Source: Chaetoceros tenuissimus (Eukaryota; Bacillariophyta; Thalassiosirophyceae; Chaetocerotales; Chaetocerotaceae). Taken from it: DNA of 64,000 bases. Below, piece by piece: positions 31,627-43,900 of this stretch; position 1 is the stretch's first letter, and every line of letters starts with the position of its first letter. Both the position numbers and the translations under genes were made by a program. Below the pieces are notes generated by a model. It was given only the letters and a program-made list of their open reading frames with translations. It was not told the origin of the DNA and ran no database searches. The stretch is from the NCBI GenBank assembly GCA_021927905.1, contig BLLK01000072.1:124001-188000 (forward strand). Direction: 5' to 3'.

Positions 31627-32871
31627 ATGAACAGTGATTTGAATGTTAACACAGTGAACTTAGAGGATCATCCTGAGGGACACCCGCTGGGTATTATTCT
31701 AGCACCCCTCATTGCTCGAAGAACATCTGTATCTCCTCTAGAATCGCACTATACAATACTGATTGGGTACACAAGACCCTATAACAAATTAGGCATCATT
31801 CAAAAATCAGGTCAAATAAGAATAGGAGACCGTCTAGTTACCATTAATAATATTTCTGTCAGAGACTGGACCTTTGAAAAGATTATACGTGTCATCCGAT
31901 GTTTTGGTGGAAATACCGGTGTGGAGCTAAAGAGTTTAGGCTTTGAAGTGTTGAAGGATGAAATTGGATTAGATCAAAGAACTTTTCAATGGTCTTCGGC
32001 GAGGAGGAGACTTTATTCTTTCAAGAGCTATATTCGACAGTACAAAGTGGTGAAAAGTAACAATGGCGAGAATACTTCTGATGAGACTTTGCAGGAACAG
32101 GAAAGCGGAAGATCTACTTTGAAGCCTTTTGCAAAATACGAGATTGTATGTGAATTGATTATACGACACTACCAGGGAAATGATGAAACTATACATTTCA
32201 GTGTCTGGAAGAGGTTCTCTGAATTTAAGCGTCTGCACGAAATATTACAGTCAAAATTTCAATGGCAGTTGAATTCATTGGATCAAGGTAATGGCTTGAG
32301 GCTTCCATCGGATAGACTCCTTCAAGCTGTTTTTCTAGGATCAACCTCTGAAAAGTTTTTGGATTCAAGATTGCTGGAGTTACAAGAATACTGGACTACT
32401 CTATGTAGTTCTTCTACTCTTTTTGATTTTGGAGATCCAAAGTCACATCGATATTCCAAGGATATTAGCGATTTCCTTGATGTTGAGAAATATTTGCATT
32501 CACCAGATATTCCTGATTCAGTAGCAAGTACAAGAAGGCATGATTTGGACATGACTCGTGACAATGAATGCAATAATGCAAAACTAGACACCACAATGGA
32601 GAATAAAGACGAAGAAAATGAAAATGTGAGTAAACAGTCCAACAAAGAGGATGTTAAAATGGATATATCCATGCTTTCGGAAATACAAATGTCAGGTTCA
32701 ACTGAACTCAATCTTGAAAATGATCAAGGATTGGGTGAAATCGTATTTGGCAATAGTCCAACCCCATCAAGAGGATTGAATACTTCTCGTCGTACCAATG
32801 GTACAAGAAAGAAAAGAAAAAAGAAAGGAACTAAAGCAGCTTATCAGAGAAAGTTGATGGACGACTTTTAG
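31627..32871 (+). CDS. PDZ-PX domain protein (sorting-nexin-like)
   Basis: 414 residues, single exon. A PDZ-like domain comes first (about 15-100: HPLGIILAPLIA, then GQIRIGDRLVTINNISVRDW, then FEKIIRVIRCFGG). A PX domain follows (about 175-285: YEIVCELIIRHYQG, FSVWKRFSEFKRLHEILQ, LRLPSDRLLQ, then RLLELQEYWTTL), including the RFSEF signature. PX domains bind phosphoinositides, usually on endosomes, so a role in membrane trafficking is likely. The C-terminal 120 residues are acidic then strongly basic (RKKRKKKGTK). The stop codon TAG sits inside the first bases of a duplicated segment shared with 51090 onward, so the original C-terminus may have been altered. Confidence 0.85.
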   Translation: MNSDLNVNTVNLEDHPEGHPLGIILAPLIARRTSVSPLESHYTILIGYTRPYNKLGIIQKSGQIRIGDRLVTINNISVRDWTFEKIIRVIRCFGGNTGVELKSLGFEVLKDEIGLDQRTFQWSSARRRLYSFKSYIRQYKVVKSNNGENTSDETLQEQESGRSTLKPFAKYEIVCELIIRHYQGNDETIHFSVWKRFSEFKRLHEILQSKFQWQLNSLDQGNGLRLPSDRLLQAVFLGSTSEKFLDSRLLELQEYWTTLCSSSTLFDFGDPKSHRYSKDISDFLDVEKYLHSPDIPDSVASTRRHDLDMTRDNECNNAKLDTTMENKDEENENVSKQSNKEDVKMDISMLSEIQMSGSTELNLENDQGLGEIVFGNSPTPSRGLNTSRRTNGTRKKRKKKGTKAAYQRKLMDDF

Positions 32872-33458
32872 TGAAGAAGGGCAACATTTGCAACACATAA
32901 TGTAGTATTACTGTTACATGAATATGTTTCGAATCTATATTAGAATTTTCATTCTCTCCCAAAGACTCAAATTCTCTCACCGGCATTCAATTGGCTAAAC
33001 ATACGCTTTAGTCCTCTAGGGTTGGTGCTATGTGACTAGTATCAAACCACCATCATAGTCTTCTTCAGTCAAATGCTGGTTGTAATTGATGCGCGGGCTG
33101 TATGGATCTGGTTGTTCCATGCTGACATCATTCTCATCCTTCAATAATGATTGTGGAATAACTTGTTCCATGTTTCTACTAGGAGAGAACTGTTGTGGAG
33201 CTCCACAATTTATACGTGTAGAACTTTGTGTTTCTAATGAAATGGGAGCAATCCTTTTCTTCAGCTTCAACTTACTTGACTAAGAACTGGGATGTGTTTT
33301 CTACCATTTGTACAAGTTCACTAGTTCTCATTCTCTTTTTCCAATGTATTTTCATGATATTTTTAATGATAAAACAACTACTCCTTGCACCATTGTAGAT
33401 AATTTTGTATTTCCTCCGTAGTAAAGTATAAACTACTATCCTAATTGTGCATGTTGAT
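32864..33458 (-). pseudogene. Decayed fragment of the CDT1-like gene at 51193-52923 and its 3' flank
   Basis: 32864-33290 repeats 51090-51515 in the same orientation and is nearly identical. It includes about 115 bases of 3' flank and the last ~80 codons of the parent gene. Differences include a 2-base loss (GACTAGT versus GACTCAAGT) that breaks the parent reading frame near the C-terminus. A diverged stretch to about 33340 still follows the parent, then about 33378-33458 matches parent positions near 52026-52118. About 450 bases of parent are missing in between. The fragment has no start and cannot code the parent protein. Confidence 0.85.
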
Positions 33459-33565
33459 ATGATAGAGTGACAAGAAATTTGCTCCTTTCTAAACACAAAA
33501 TGTAATTATTATGACGTAGGTGAATCTGGTTGGTGGTTGGTGATCTACTAATATGATCCACTGCT

Positions 33566-34018
33566 TACAAAGGGCAGTCACAAAACACACTCTTTGCTTT
33601 GGAGTTTCTTGTATGATATGAGCATCAGTGCATTTATACATTTTGCACAATTTTCATCATTCTATTTTTAATGTTAATTTTCAAAGCTTGTTATCGATGG
33701 GCAAGGAAATGTATTCGCAACCGATACCATTCTCGCACACCTTATGGCATGTCCTCGTTCTTCATTCCAACACAAGCTTTCTGATGGAACCCTCTTCTTT
33801 GACAAGAGAGACGGTATGTTTGACTACCTCACTGTCAATGAGACTGCGAACAATCCACCATCCCAGACCAAGGCAGAGGACGATCGGAATCAACACCCCA
33901 GAAAGACTTGGACTTGAAGCTACCATGGTCAGTCAGAACTTTGCCCAGCAGATTCTTACCAAATCTAAAAGAAAAGAATTTGGACTTCCTAATCCATTCA
34001 ATGATGAAGGGGATTAGG
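33566..34018 (+). pseudogene. Decayed fragment of the eIF3d gene (intron plus part of exon 2)
   Basis: 33570-34010 follows 29486-29940 of the eIF3d gene in the same orientation. The intron part is diverged but recognisable, and the coding part is nearly identical. It carries a net loss of 15 bases after TCGTTCT and a 5-base loss (GATCGGAATC versus GATCCAAATGGAATC) that shifts the frame, and it ends with GATTAG. Retained intron sequence means it arose from DNA, not from spliced RNA. No intact protein is encoded. Confidence 0.9.
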
Positions 34019-34928
34019 TAATTCACGATTTTCCTGGTTTTCTAACAATAATTGCTACTTACTCGTATATTACGTAGGTACGTCCATACTGTTCATAAAT
34101 CTACTTCTTCTTTTTGAATGGTTTTTACGTGACTGCATAAGATGAAATCGGCTCCGACTTTGTACATGAATGTCGTTGTGTGGAAATGTTCATGTCATGG
34201 TACGCTACGAGACGGTACCCGTCGGTACGAGACGGTACGGTACATGTCATGATTTTCTTAGCATTTTTTGTATGGTGAGGACTTTTCGTCGCGATCCTAG
34301 AGACGGTACGCGACGCTACGAGACGGTACGTGACGGCTAAGAATCATGATCAGACCTCGCCGACAAAAACATAGGAGCTGACTTTTAATATATTTCGCAC
34401 AGAGGATAAACTAACATTCTATGTACGTACATTTTTTGTATCATTCTACAAAATAACGTACAGATTGACATTTCTAATTTTGCGTTTTTCCAATGGATCT
34501 ATATAAAACGATAATTACCGTAACCCCAAGAAGACTGTAGCGTTCTCGATGACGCACTTTTCTTTCGTTTTCATATCATCCATTACGTAGAAATTTCTTA
34601 CGATCGAATTTTTGCAGTGTCATGAGAAATTAGTGAAAGGAAATAGCGTGTGCAGGGTGTCCTTTTGCATACAAGACCTTGTTTGTCCAAGAAGCACTGA
34701 ACACAAGTTGTTAATCAACAAGTCGCAACTCTTTTTCCGACTTCTAGACTGAAAGGGTGAATAAATACTATTAGCAAAATAGTGCATGACAAAATGGTAA
34801 AAAGTAAAATTCTTTGCGTTGAAACGGAAGAGTGTTGCGGCGATGAAGATGTGTCCAATTAGTTTTTAAAATTTACAAACAAAAGTATTTTATCAGAGTG
34901 AAAGTTACAGTAGTAAATTTGTTTCAAA
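34019..34928. other. Intergenic region with short repeat cluster, upstream of the giant gene
   Basis: 910 bp between the eIF3d fragment and the start of the giant gene. It contains the GAGACGGTAC repeat cluster described separately (about 34195-34352). The rest is AT-rich and includes the presumed promoter of the giant gene. No open frame that I can support. Confidence 0.6.
34195..34352. repeat. GAGACGGTAC repeat cluster with inverted arms
   Basis: GAGACGGTAC occurs four times (34209, 34229, 34300, 34320), as two pairs each with a 20-bp step, among further CGGTAC and CTACG pieces. The second pair lies between inverted arms: TCATGATTTTCTTAGC (34248-34263 region) and GCTAAGAATCATGA (34336-34349). 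The GC content stands out from the AT-rich surroundings. Possibly a small satellite or the remnant of a hairpin-type mobile element. Confidence 0.7.
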
Positions 34929-37900
34929 ATGAATAAAAAGTTGATAAGCTTTCTCTTTTTGCCGTGCATCATTGTTGCACTGCTCTTTCTTCAGTTTCTC
35001 GCACTCGGCTGTGTGGCAAGACGAGGCTCATCTTCTTTCTCCTTGCTGTCTTCTTCTTCTTCGGTGAGAGGAGGAGGAGGGATGCAGAAAAGTGCTCGTA
35101 TAAAAGAAATAAAGGCAGAGCGACAGCAGCAGCTCTATGATACTGCTGCTGATACTTCAAGTGAGATCCAATGGAATACTAGAGATGAAGATCTAGTAAG
35201 TTCTGCTGAAAAATATGATAACATTCTTCATCATGGTGATGATGACGAAGAGGATCAAGATAATTATCCTGATTCAGCAGGAGCAAGAGATATCAATCAA
35301 GATGAATCTATTGGAGATTTTTCTTTATCTGCAAAGCATTTCAAACCAGAGGATCAACAAGAACAAGAAGGCAGTCCTCTCACTGTTGTTGCATCTCTAG
35401 GGGTTCTTCGGCGTAACTATCATAAACGGGGGTCGGCGTTACTACAGGATCAGTTTTTGGAAACGGAACAACAACACAGTGACAAAAAGCTAGTTCAAGA
35501 AGCTTCTTCTGTGTCGGACAAATTGAAAATGGCGGGAAAAGATCAAGAAGGTGACATCAGCAAAGTATCTGTGTCGGACTGGGAGTTGAAAATGGCGGGA
35601 AAAAATCAAGACATCAGCAAAGCATCAGACAGTTACAAGCCTAACGGCCAGTTACCGGTAAGTTGGACTCTTTCTTTCATTGCTTTACCTTCACAAGGTA
35701 CATACCCCAAAAAATTACTTATACTCACACCCATTGCAATATTTATATAGACAACTGAAATCTTTGGAAAATCTTCTCGCAGAGAATATGAACATGAACA
35801 AGGTTTGAACATCTTTTCAAAAAAGAAAGAACCAGCGTATCTCTCTTCAATTCGTGATTCTTCTAGTTCTCGTCAGTCCTTGGTGAAAATGAGTCCATAT
35901 CAAGAAAAAAGCAAAAACCCTCTAGCAACTAGCAGAAAAGTTTCTGGGAGAAATCGTTTTTCATCATTCCGATCTGGAGCTATGCAGATGCCTCTAACTG
36001 CAGTACGTTTCATTTCGAATTACAATTATGATGGCACAGATACTCTTTTCTGTCTAAAGGTAAAAAGTCTTCGAGTTCCAGCCAAATTACAAATCAGGGC
36101 GTGTGATTCAGTTACCGATCAAAGCAACTGGTTTTATTTTGACTCTAATCAGTATCTACGTCTCAGCATTGATTCGTCAAAGTGTATCAGATGGATTAAA
36201 ACTAGCTTGTTTCTTGATAATTGTCCTCTGGGAGCGACAAATCTTAAAAGAGCCAAATTTCAATTCAACAAAATACTCAGAGGAATTGAGGCTCGAAAAG
36301 GCGATAATTTCAAGCAGTGGATGATTGGAGTCGACCGGACGGACAAATTTGATTTGGTTCGTCTATTTCTCAGGAATGGTGGGAGAGACAACAAATCTTG
36401 TTATGCATGGGAAATGGACTATGCAAGTGAAAGTCCATCTCTTTCACCAACTTCATCTCCATCTATATCTCCGTCCTCAAAACCCTCATCAAAACCATCT
36501 TCTAGTCCGTCTGTTAAACCTTCAAGTAAGCCCTCAGTAAGTCCGAGCTCATCTCCTTCATTGACTCCAACAGCTGAGCCTTCTATGCGTCCTAGTGTCT
36601 CCCCAACATCTACTCCTTCCAAATTAGCTTCATCCGAGCCTAGTTTAGTTCCATCAAGTGAACCATCTTTGGTACCCTCTGGTAAGTAAAGTATCATGAT
36701 ATGAATGTTCCTTAATATCATACTAAAGTGCACACACGATCCTTACAATGGCTGCATTTTAAAAATGAAGATATACCTAGCGATATCCCGTCGGACGTAC
36801 CTTCTTCAGCACCTTCAAGCTTGCCTAGCTCGATGCCCTCAACTGAGCCAAGTCAACGTCCGTCCGACCAGCCTTCTCGTCTACCATCCAAAGAGCCTTC
36901 ACTTTTCCCCTCAAGCATTCCTTCTAATCAGCCGTCCCAAATTCCATCAAAGGAACCAAGTCCGGAACCATCGACTTTGCCATCCACAGGTCCATCCGGC
37001 ATTCCAACAACAAAACCTTCATTGCTTCCTTCATCTGAACCATCAGTTTTACCTTCCAATAAGCCTTCAACAGAACCAAGTCTTTCTCCTTCGTCTTTGC
37101 CAAGTCTGTCTCCCTCAAATTATCCATCCGAATGCAGAGTAAGTAGATTAAATTTTCATTGAAGACAAGTTGCGTCTTGTCAATGCATAGTCTTTGTTCT
37201 TATATATCTTCATATTTACTAATAATGCTAACCGTATCTAATACTTTGCATAGGATGAACCAGGATGGCAAGTTGGAGGAGAAAGTGACTATGCTGGGAT
37301 GAACTGTAAACAAGTTGAATCTGAACAATTATGGTGTGACGCCATTTGGTCAATCAAAGATCATTCCTTCAATGGGAAAGGTATCAAAGAAGCTTGCTGT
37401 TATTGTGGAGGTAATAAATTTTTCAGCACATATCCATCCACTGCTCCTTCTAGTAAACCTACAATTTCATCTCGTCCAACGGTGATTAGTGAGTCTCCAT
37501 CCGCAGCACCTTCATCACAACCTTCACAATGTGTAGATGAGCTAGACTGGGTCTTCAATAGTGATCAAGGACTTGGTTGTCTGGCAATCAAAGAAGAACC
37601 CGAGACTTATTGTAATCAATTTAGCGATATTTGGTACAAGGGTAAGAATACTTACTTGGCATGTTGTGCATGTGGAGGTGGCCGTCATGAGTCTGTTGCT
37701 CCGAGTTCTATCCCAACATCATCCCCATCACCTTTACCAAGTAATGTGCCTACTTTAAGTTTTGAGCCAACTAGAGACATTACATTGAATCCATCTGAAC
37801 AGCCTTCTGTTTCTGTGCAACCTTCAAATTATGCAAGTGTAGAGGCAACTAGTCTCTTTGATGGAGATGACTGTAACTACGACTCGGAGTGTCAAGTTGG

Positions 37901-40900
37901 CAGTGAATGTATTGATAAAATGTGTGAATTATCTTTGCCTAATCGTAGAGAGAGAACTCTTGAAACTGAGGATGATTCGGTAAATAACGATGAAAAGAGG
38001 GAGCTCAACGTAAGTAATTTTTAGCGTATTTATTCGACTTGTATAACCGTACTTCGCGAACTTTGTACTCATGAACTTTTTTTACAAGGTGCACACTTTT
38101 GTTCTTGATGTCACAGATTTGAACAAAGACAACAAACCAGTTAACTATCATACATCTGATGCTTTTGTTAGAGGTGGCCTTGCAATGGATGCAGATGATA
38201 ATGAGAAGTTCACACTTATTGGAAATGCTTGGAAAGCATATCCTCTTAGTAGACCATATTACATTTCTAAAAACACAAGATTGAAATTCGAGCTATCCAT
38301 TGCAGAACGGACACAAGGACATGCAATTTGCGTTGATTCCGATGCTATTCTCTCTGACAGTAGGAAATGCATCTGGCTAGGTGGAGATGAATTTGAACGT
38401 CATGATGCATTTGATACAAATAGTCCAGACTATGATTTACGCCGTGCTAAAATTGTCAACCTTGCTCTTGGCAAGTCGTCTACACAATCATCAACTAGCC
38501 ACTTTGGTATTAGTGATGCCCGGAAAGCTGTTGACGGATACATTAGTCCTAGATGGAGTGACAGTGTTGACTTGGGGAAGAATTCTATTTCTATTACCAA
38601 TAAAGAGTACGCATGGTGGCAAGTAGATCTATCAAGCCTGAAAACCATTTCTAAGATTGTAATCCATGAATGGAAGATTTATCCACTCGGAGCTTTTCGA
38701 TTAAAGATTATGAATGGATCGAGCACCAATACACTAGGCCCTTTTGATCAAAATCATGAGTTATACAGTAACAATGTCTATCGAATTCCGTTCGAAAGTG
38801 CAACGCAAGGAGACAAAGTTCGCATCGATCTAGTTGAAGAGGGAGTCTTGGCTCTTGTGGAAGTTCTTGTTTTAGGAGAAGAGCAAAGTTCAGCAGTAAC
38901 AATGTATGACATTGGAATTGGTGAAATGATCAAAGATGATGTCAGCTTTGGTCATCCCATCTGGGATGGAGTTAGGGTTGATCTGAATCAAGATGATCTT
39001 GTTTACACTCTTCCAGGGAGTACTAATAGTCATATTCAATTACGCGCCAGTCATATTTTAACTGACATTCTTGGATCTGTGGATCAGTCAAGTTGCAAGA
39101 TTGTGATCCATAAAGATGCGAGTCGCAATATTTTTTCACTGGAAGTTACTCCATCCAATGGTTTCTTCCATGTGGAACTACCTCCAGGTATCGTAGGATC
39201 AGAAGTCGAATTCCAAGGTTGCTCTCCTTCAGAAGTACAGATTTTTGGTGGAGCTGATCCTGTACAAGCAGGAAGTGCGTTTGACGGAAGTAGACCACTG
39301 ATCAAGTACATAGCTCTCATTCAAAACTCACAGAAAGTCGAAGATTCAAAATCTCTAGTTGGAAAGTCGATTTTCAAGTCAGTGCAACTATACGATGTTG
39401 CTGATGATTCAAGTGAAGAAACTTCAAAGGTTAGTTACAAACATATCTCAACAGTGTTAAATAATTTTGAGTAGACTCTAGCATGTTCTCATCATATTAC
39501 ATCTCAGTACATTCCATTTCAGGTGAATGGACAAAAAACATTGAGCGCTGTATCGTATGGTAACTTTGGAGCGTTTGCTCAAGACTTTGCTGGTGAGGTT
39601 CATGTCTCTACAGATAACAACAGAGCGACTCTGAAAGGTAATGCATGGAAAGCTTTCCGTTTGTCTTCTCCTTTTACTGTGACAGAGGAGACGAGACTGA
39701 AGTTCACTTTTGAAATGAAGAATGAAGCTGAGGGCCATGCAATTTGTGTCGAGGATAATCTGGTAGAAGACCCATTTGCTGGTAAAAATGTGCGCTGTGT
39801 TCTCATTGGTGGAAGTCAATACAATGAATGGAGCCATGTGAAAAGGGAGAATCTGACATTGAGAGGTACAGCAACGCAGTCTAGAGATATTCCGAATGAT
39901 AGTCGAGGTTTGGCATCTAATGCAATTGATGGTAACATGAATACTTTTACCAACACAGGAATACCAAACAATCCAAAGACAGACTTTTCAGTTGAGATTC
40001 AAGAAGGATTTAAAATTACTGAAGTCAAGATATACAACCGCATGGATTCCTTTGCGGATCGTTTCAAGAAATTCAAGGTGTATGTCAAAACAATGAGCGG
40101 CATTGAGCTTTATAGTGTGGATCTCGATGAGTCATCAGTGGACTCATCCGGTCTAGTCCATGTAAAAGATATTGAATTGAATGAAATGCCTGCAAATGAA
40201 AAATTGAAGGTTGGTATTGAACTCAATAATGAGGGCAGCTCTACTGGATATCCACATATGATTGGTGAATTTCAAGTGTAAGTCTTAAGTTTTGTGATTT
40301 TAGCATCATTCTTAGGTCTTACTTTGTTCATCTTCACGATTACAGGTTTGGAAAGCCAGTTCACGATCGTGTGACTTCCTTCGACATTCATGTCGCAGAT
40401 TTGTTTCCAGAAACAAATTCGAGGATTAACTACATAGCTCTCATTCAGGATAATGATGAAAATCCATACTTGGGAGAATCTGTATACAGTCAGGTACAAC
40501 TAGTGAATGAACCTATCAACTCCAATACAGCCGGTCGTCCATATCAAACAGGAGTGGATAATGATCCAGCATCACCGAGGTCTCATGTGAATTTTGGATC
40601 TCTTGATGTACCAGATCCACACGATCCATGGACTGTAGCTAAAAGCAAATTTCCAACTAGAGATGATGGTTGGGACATTTTGCGCGATATTCTGGAAGAT
40701 CCAAAAGATTATTGTTATTTTACGGAGGTTCAAACAAGTGGTTATAACTCAAAGAATCCAAAAAAGACAAATCTAAATGATTTTTGGAAGGAACTTGGAG
40801 GGAAGGTAACTCCGGATAGAGTTAAAGCTATTGGTGGAAGAAAGAAATGCAAGTGAGTTCAAAGTAAATTTTCTTTTCATTATTCATAACCATTCTTGAT

Positions 40901-43900
40901 ACAACGCTCTCTCAATCCGCTTCTTGAAATAGACCAGGAAAAGTATCACGTGGACCAACATTTACGTTCCAACCTGTAAAATGTGATCTTACTATTATAT
41001 CTACTAGAAAAGAGACTGAAAAATTACGTCGTTGTCAGGTAAGAAGAAGAAACTGATACAAAATTTATCCTCATTGTATTTCATAGTAGTATTTTCTAAC
41101 TTTTTTGCGGTGATAGGGTCATTGTACAAATGATGAAGATTGTGAAGAAGGTCTTCATTGTTTTTTCAACCACGTTCAATTGGGCGGTAATAACCAAGTT
41201 GTGAAAGTAAGTTTTTGCTTTGAGAATATTTTGCTGTCATGTACAAATGATACTCTTCTAAACATCACTTTAAACTTGTAATAGAAAGACCGTGTACCAG
41301 CTGATTGTCAAGGTATTGCTGAGACTGGGAAAAACTACTGTGTGAAACTGCCAAAGCATAGAACCATCAGGGAGGCTGGGACTGAGATGTTCACCAAGTT
41401 GGGTGTATGCGAGGGTGATTGTGATTGGGACATTGAATGCGAAGAAGGTTTAAAGTGTTGGCATACAAAATTTGATCATAGCTATTACGACCAAGGATAT
41501 GAAGTTTTTGGGTCACTTTTTTGTGGAGGGCAGGTAAGTAATGGACATGGAGATTTGCCACAATCCAACTCTATCTTTTCATATTTTCTAAATATTTTGT
41601 TTAGACGTACAATGGGCTAGACTATTGTTACGACCCTGAGTACCGTTACACAGATATTTGCATCGATGGTGTAACATTTGAAGATCCAAACAATAACTTT
41701 CCTAACTATTTGAAAGACAATGGATTTGGTTCTGTCTATGGAGAAGTGATTGGTAAATCTGATGGTGAAGTGACGTGCAATGATGACAAAGATGAAGCTC
41801 AATTCCAAGTATTTTTATGCGATGAGAACAGTGGTGACTTTTACAAAGATACTACACATTGGCATCTTCCAGAGCTATGGCCAACGCCACAACAGTTCAA
41901 AATTTTGATTCGAAAGAAGTTGAAAGAACTTTTTCCAGCTCCTGTAGATAATACTGAACTTGAAATTGCAGTGAATAATGTGTACAACAAGGTTAACTAT
42001 GAATCCGAATATAACAGCTTGAAGTATGGAATTCTAAGTGGGAAGGAACGATACTCATGCCCACAGCGAACAGAGGAGGAAGTCATAACACACAAGACGT
42101 ATGACTGTTTCTCACCAAGTGAAGCAGATCCTAAATTGACTTTTTCGTACGAAAGTTTGTTTGTAGATGAGTATGATGAATACTTTAAAAGTCTACCAAA
42201 GGCTGTCAAAGTCCAAAACTCTTTTGGTTTCGTTCTCACTGGAGAAATCGGTGCTAGAGAGAATTTTCCAAGATACCTCATGCCTGACGATAATATCGAG
42301 ATTTCCCTTCAAAACAATTGCTACGAAGCAACCATCACATTTGATAGTGGTCACTTCCATGCCGACGAATCTTTACCACTTGTATCTGGTAAATCTGGCG
42401 TATCACTTCCAGCATCGTGTAAAAAGACTCTTCGATGTTCTATCCATTGGTGTGGTGATGATCCGACTTTGACATTGGAGGCTCAATCAGATAAGGAATT
42501 CAAGTTCAAGATTGAATCTCATCAAAAGGGTGTTTCAGAAGTAATGGATTTTGAGTTTAAAGGGTCAAATCCTGAGTCACAATCTCTCGCTTCTCCTTAT
42601 TGTCTGCAGAAAGAGAGTACACAAACAAATTGCAAGACTTCCATTACCTGGACTGCTCCTCCATTAGCAGCTCCGAAAAGTGCTCATCTATCGAGAACTT
42701 CAATTATACTATCTCAGAATGGTGATAGCACTAGGACTGAAACTTGCTTCAAATTTCCTTTTGAATGGAGTTTTGATAATTGGCAGGATAAAAGAGAAAT
42801 AGGTGGTGACTCTGCCGTGTCGGAGTACTTTAAGAAAAGTTTCAAACCACCAATTGAAACAGATAAAGACTCAAGCGTGATTCTACTTGATCTTTCACAT
42901 GATGTCGGTGGAGGTCTCGCTATATATAAAGACCTGGAGACAGACAACTTTGTAGCTCAAGTTTGTAACCCAAAAGTGAATTTTCATGATAGTACTGACC
43001 CTAACATGAATCTTTACATGGACATTAATGGTGTAGGACAAAGTAGTCGACCAAAGGCAATCGGAATCTCTGACAGTGGGACTGTTGCTGTGATTAATAA
43101 TGGAGGAGACAAATTCTTTGTGTATGTTTTCGATCAGGTACAGGCCAAATGGATTCAACCTACTACAATCACACAAAGTATAGGTTCTACTTGCCGCATT
43201 GCTCTATCTACACATGGTCATTTCCTTGCTATTTTGACAAAACGAAGCAGTGATTTGTCCCAAGTCTACCTGTATCAAAAAGATCTTCTAGAATCAAGTT
43301 ATGGACCTAGAATTTTTGTTGACCCCAATGGCGGCTCTGAACTTGCTTCTCTTCCTGTAGATGTTGAAAAAGATCAAGTATCCATTCACGCGTCAGAGTC
43401 AGGAGTTGTCTCTTTGCAAGTAAGAGATGAATCGTCTGATGATAGATTGACTAGAGAGGTAAGTGTTTTTTGGAATACTTCTTTTTTTAATGCTTTTGAT
43501 TTCCTGACGCGATTTTTCCATACTTTTTCGTTAACAACATAGTTGCACTTCATATGTGCAGACACAAACTCTATTTTTAGTCAAGGTGGTTGTATTTGTA
43601 AAGATGGTAAGTCTCGCTCAAAGGTCTTTCTTACTCAGAGATCAAGGAGGATACATCTGATTTTTATATTTTGTAAATACAAAGGTTTTCTCCTCAAAAA
43701 TAAACATGGTGTGCTCAAAAAGTACCTCACCAATGATGTAGAGGATGTCTGTATACCTGAAATACATGCAGATATGGTGAAAGTACTAGATAAAAGTGCT
43801 ATTTTTCCACTCGACAAGATTGCAACGTATAATCATGAAAATTTTGGTACTTCTATAAATGAAGGTGTAGAGAAAGTGACTAAAGGCATCAAACTCGAAA

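Noticed and set aside
33628-34017. Open frame of 129 codons over the eIF3d fragment
   Set aside because: It is not in the eIF3d reading frame; it follows the shadow frame of the parent and carries small deletions.
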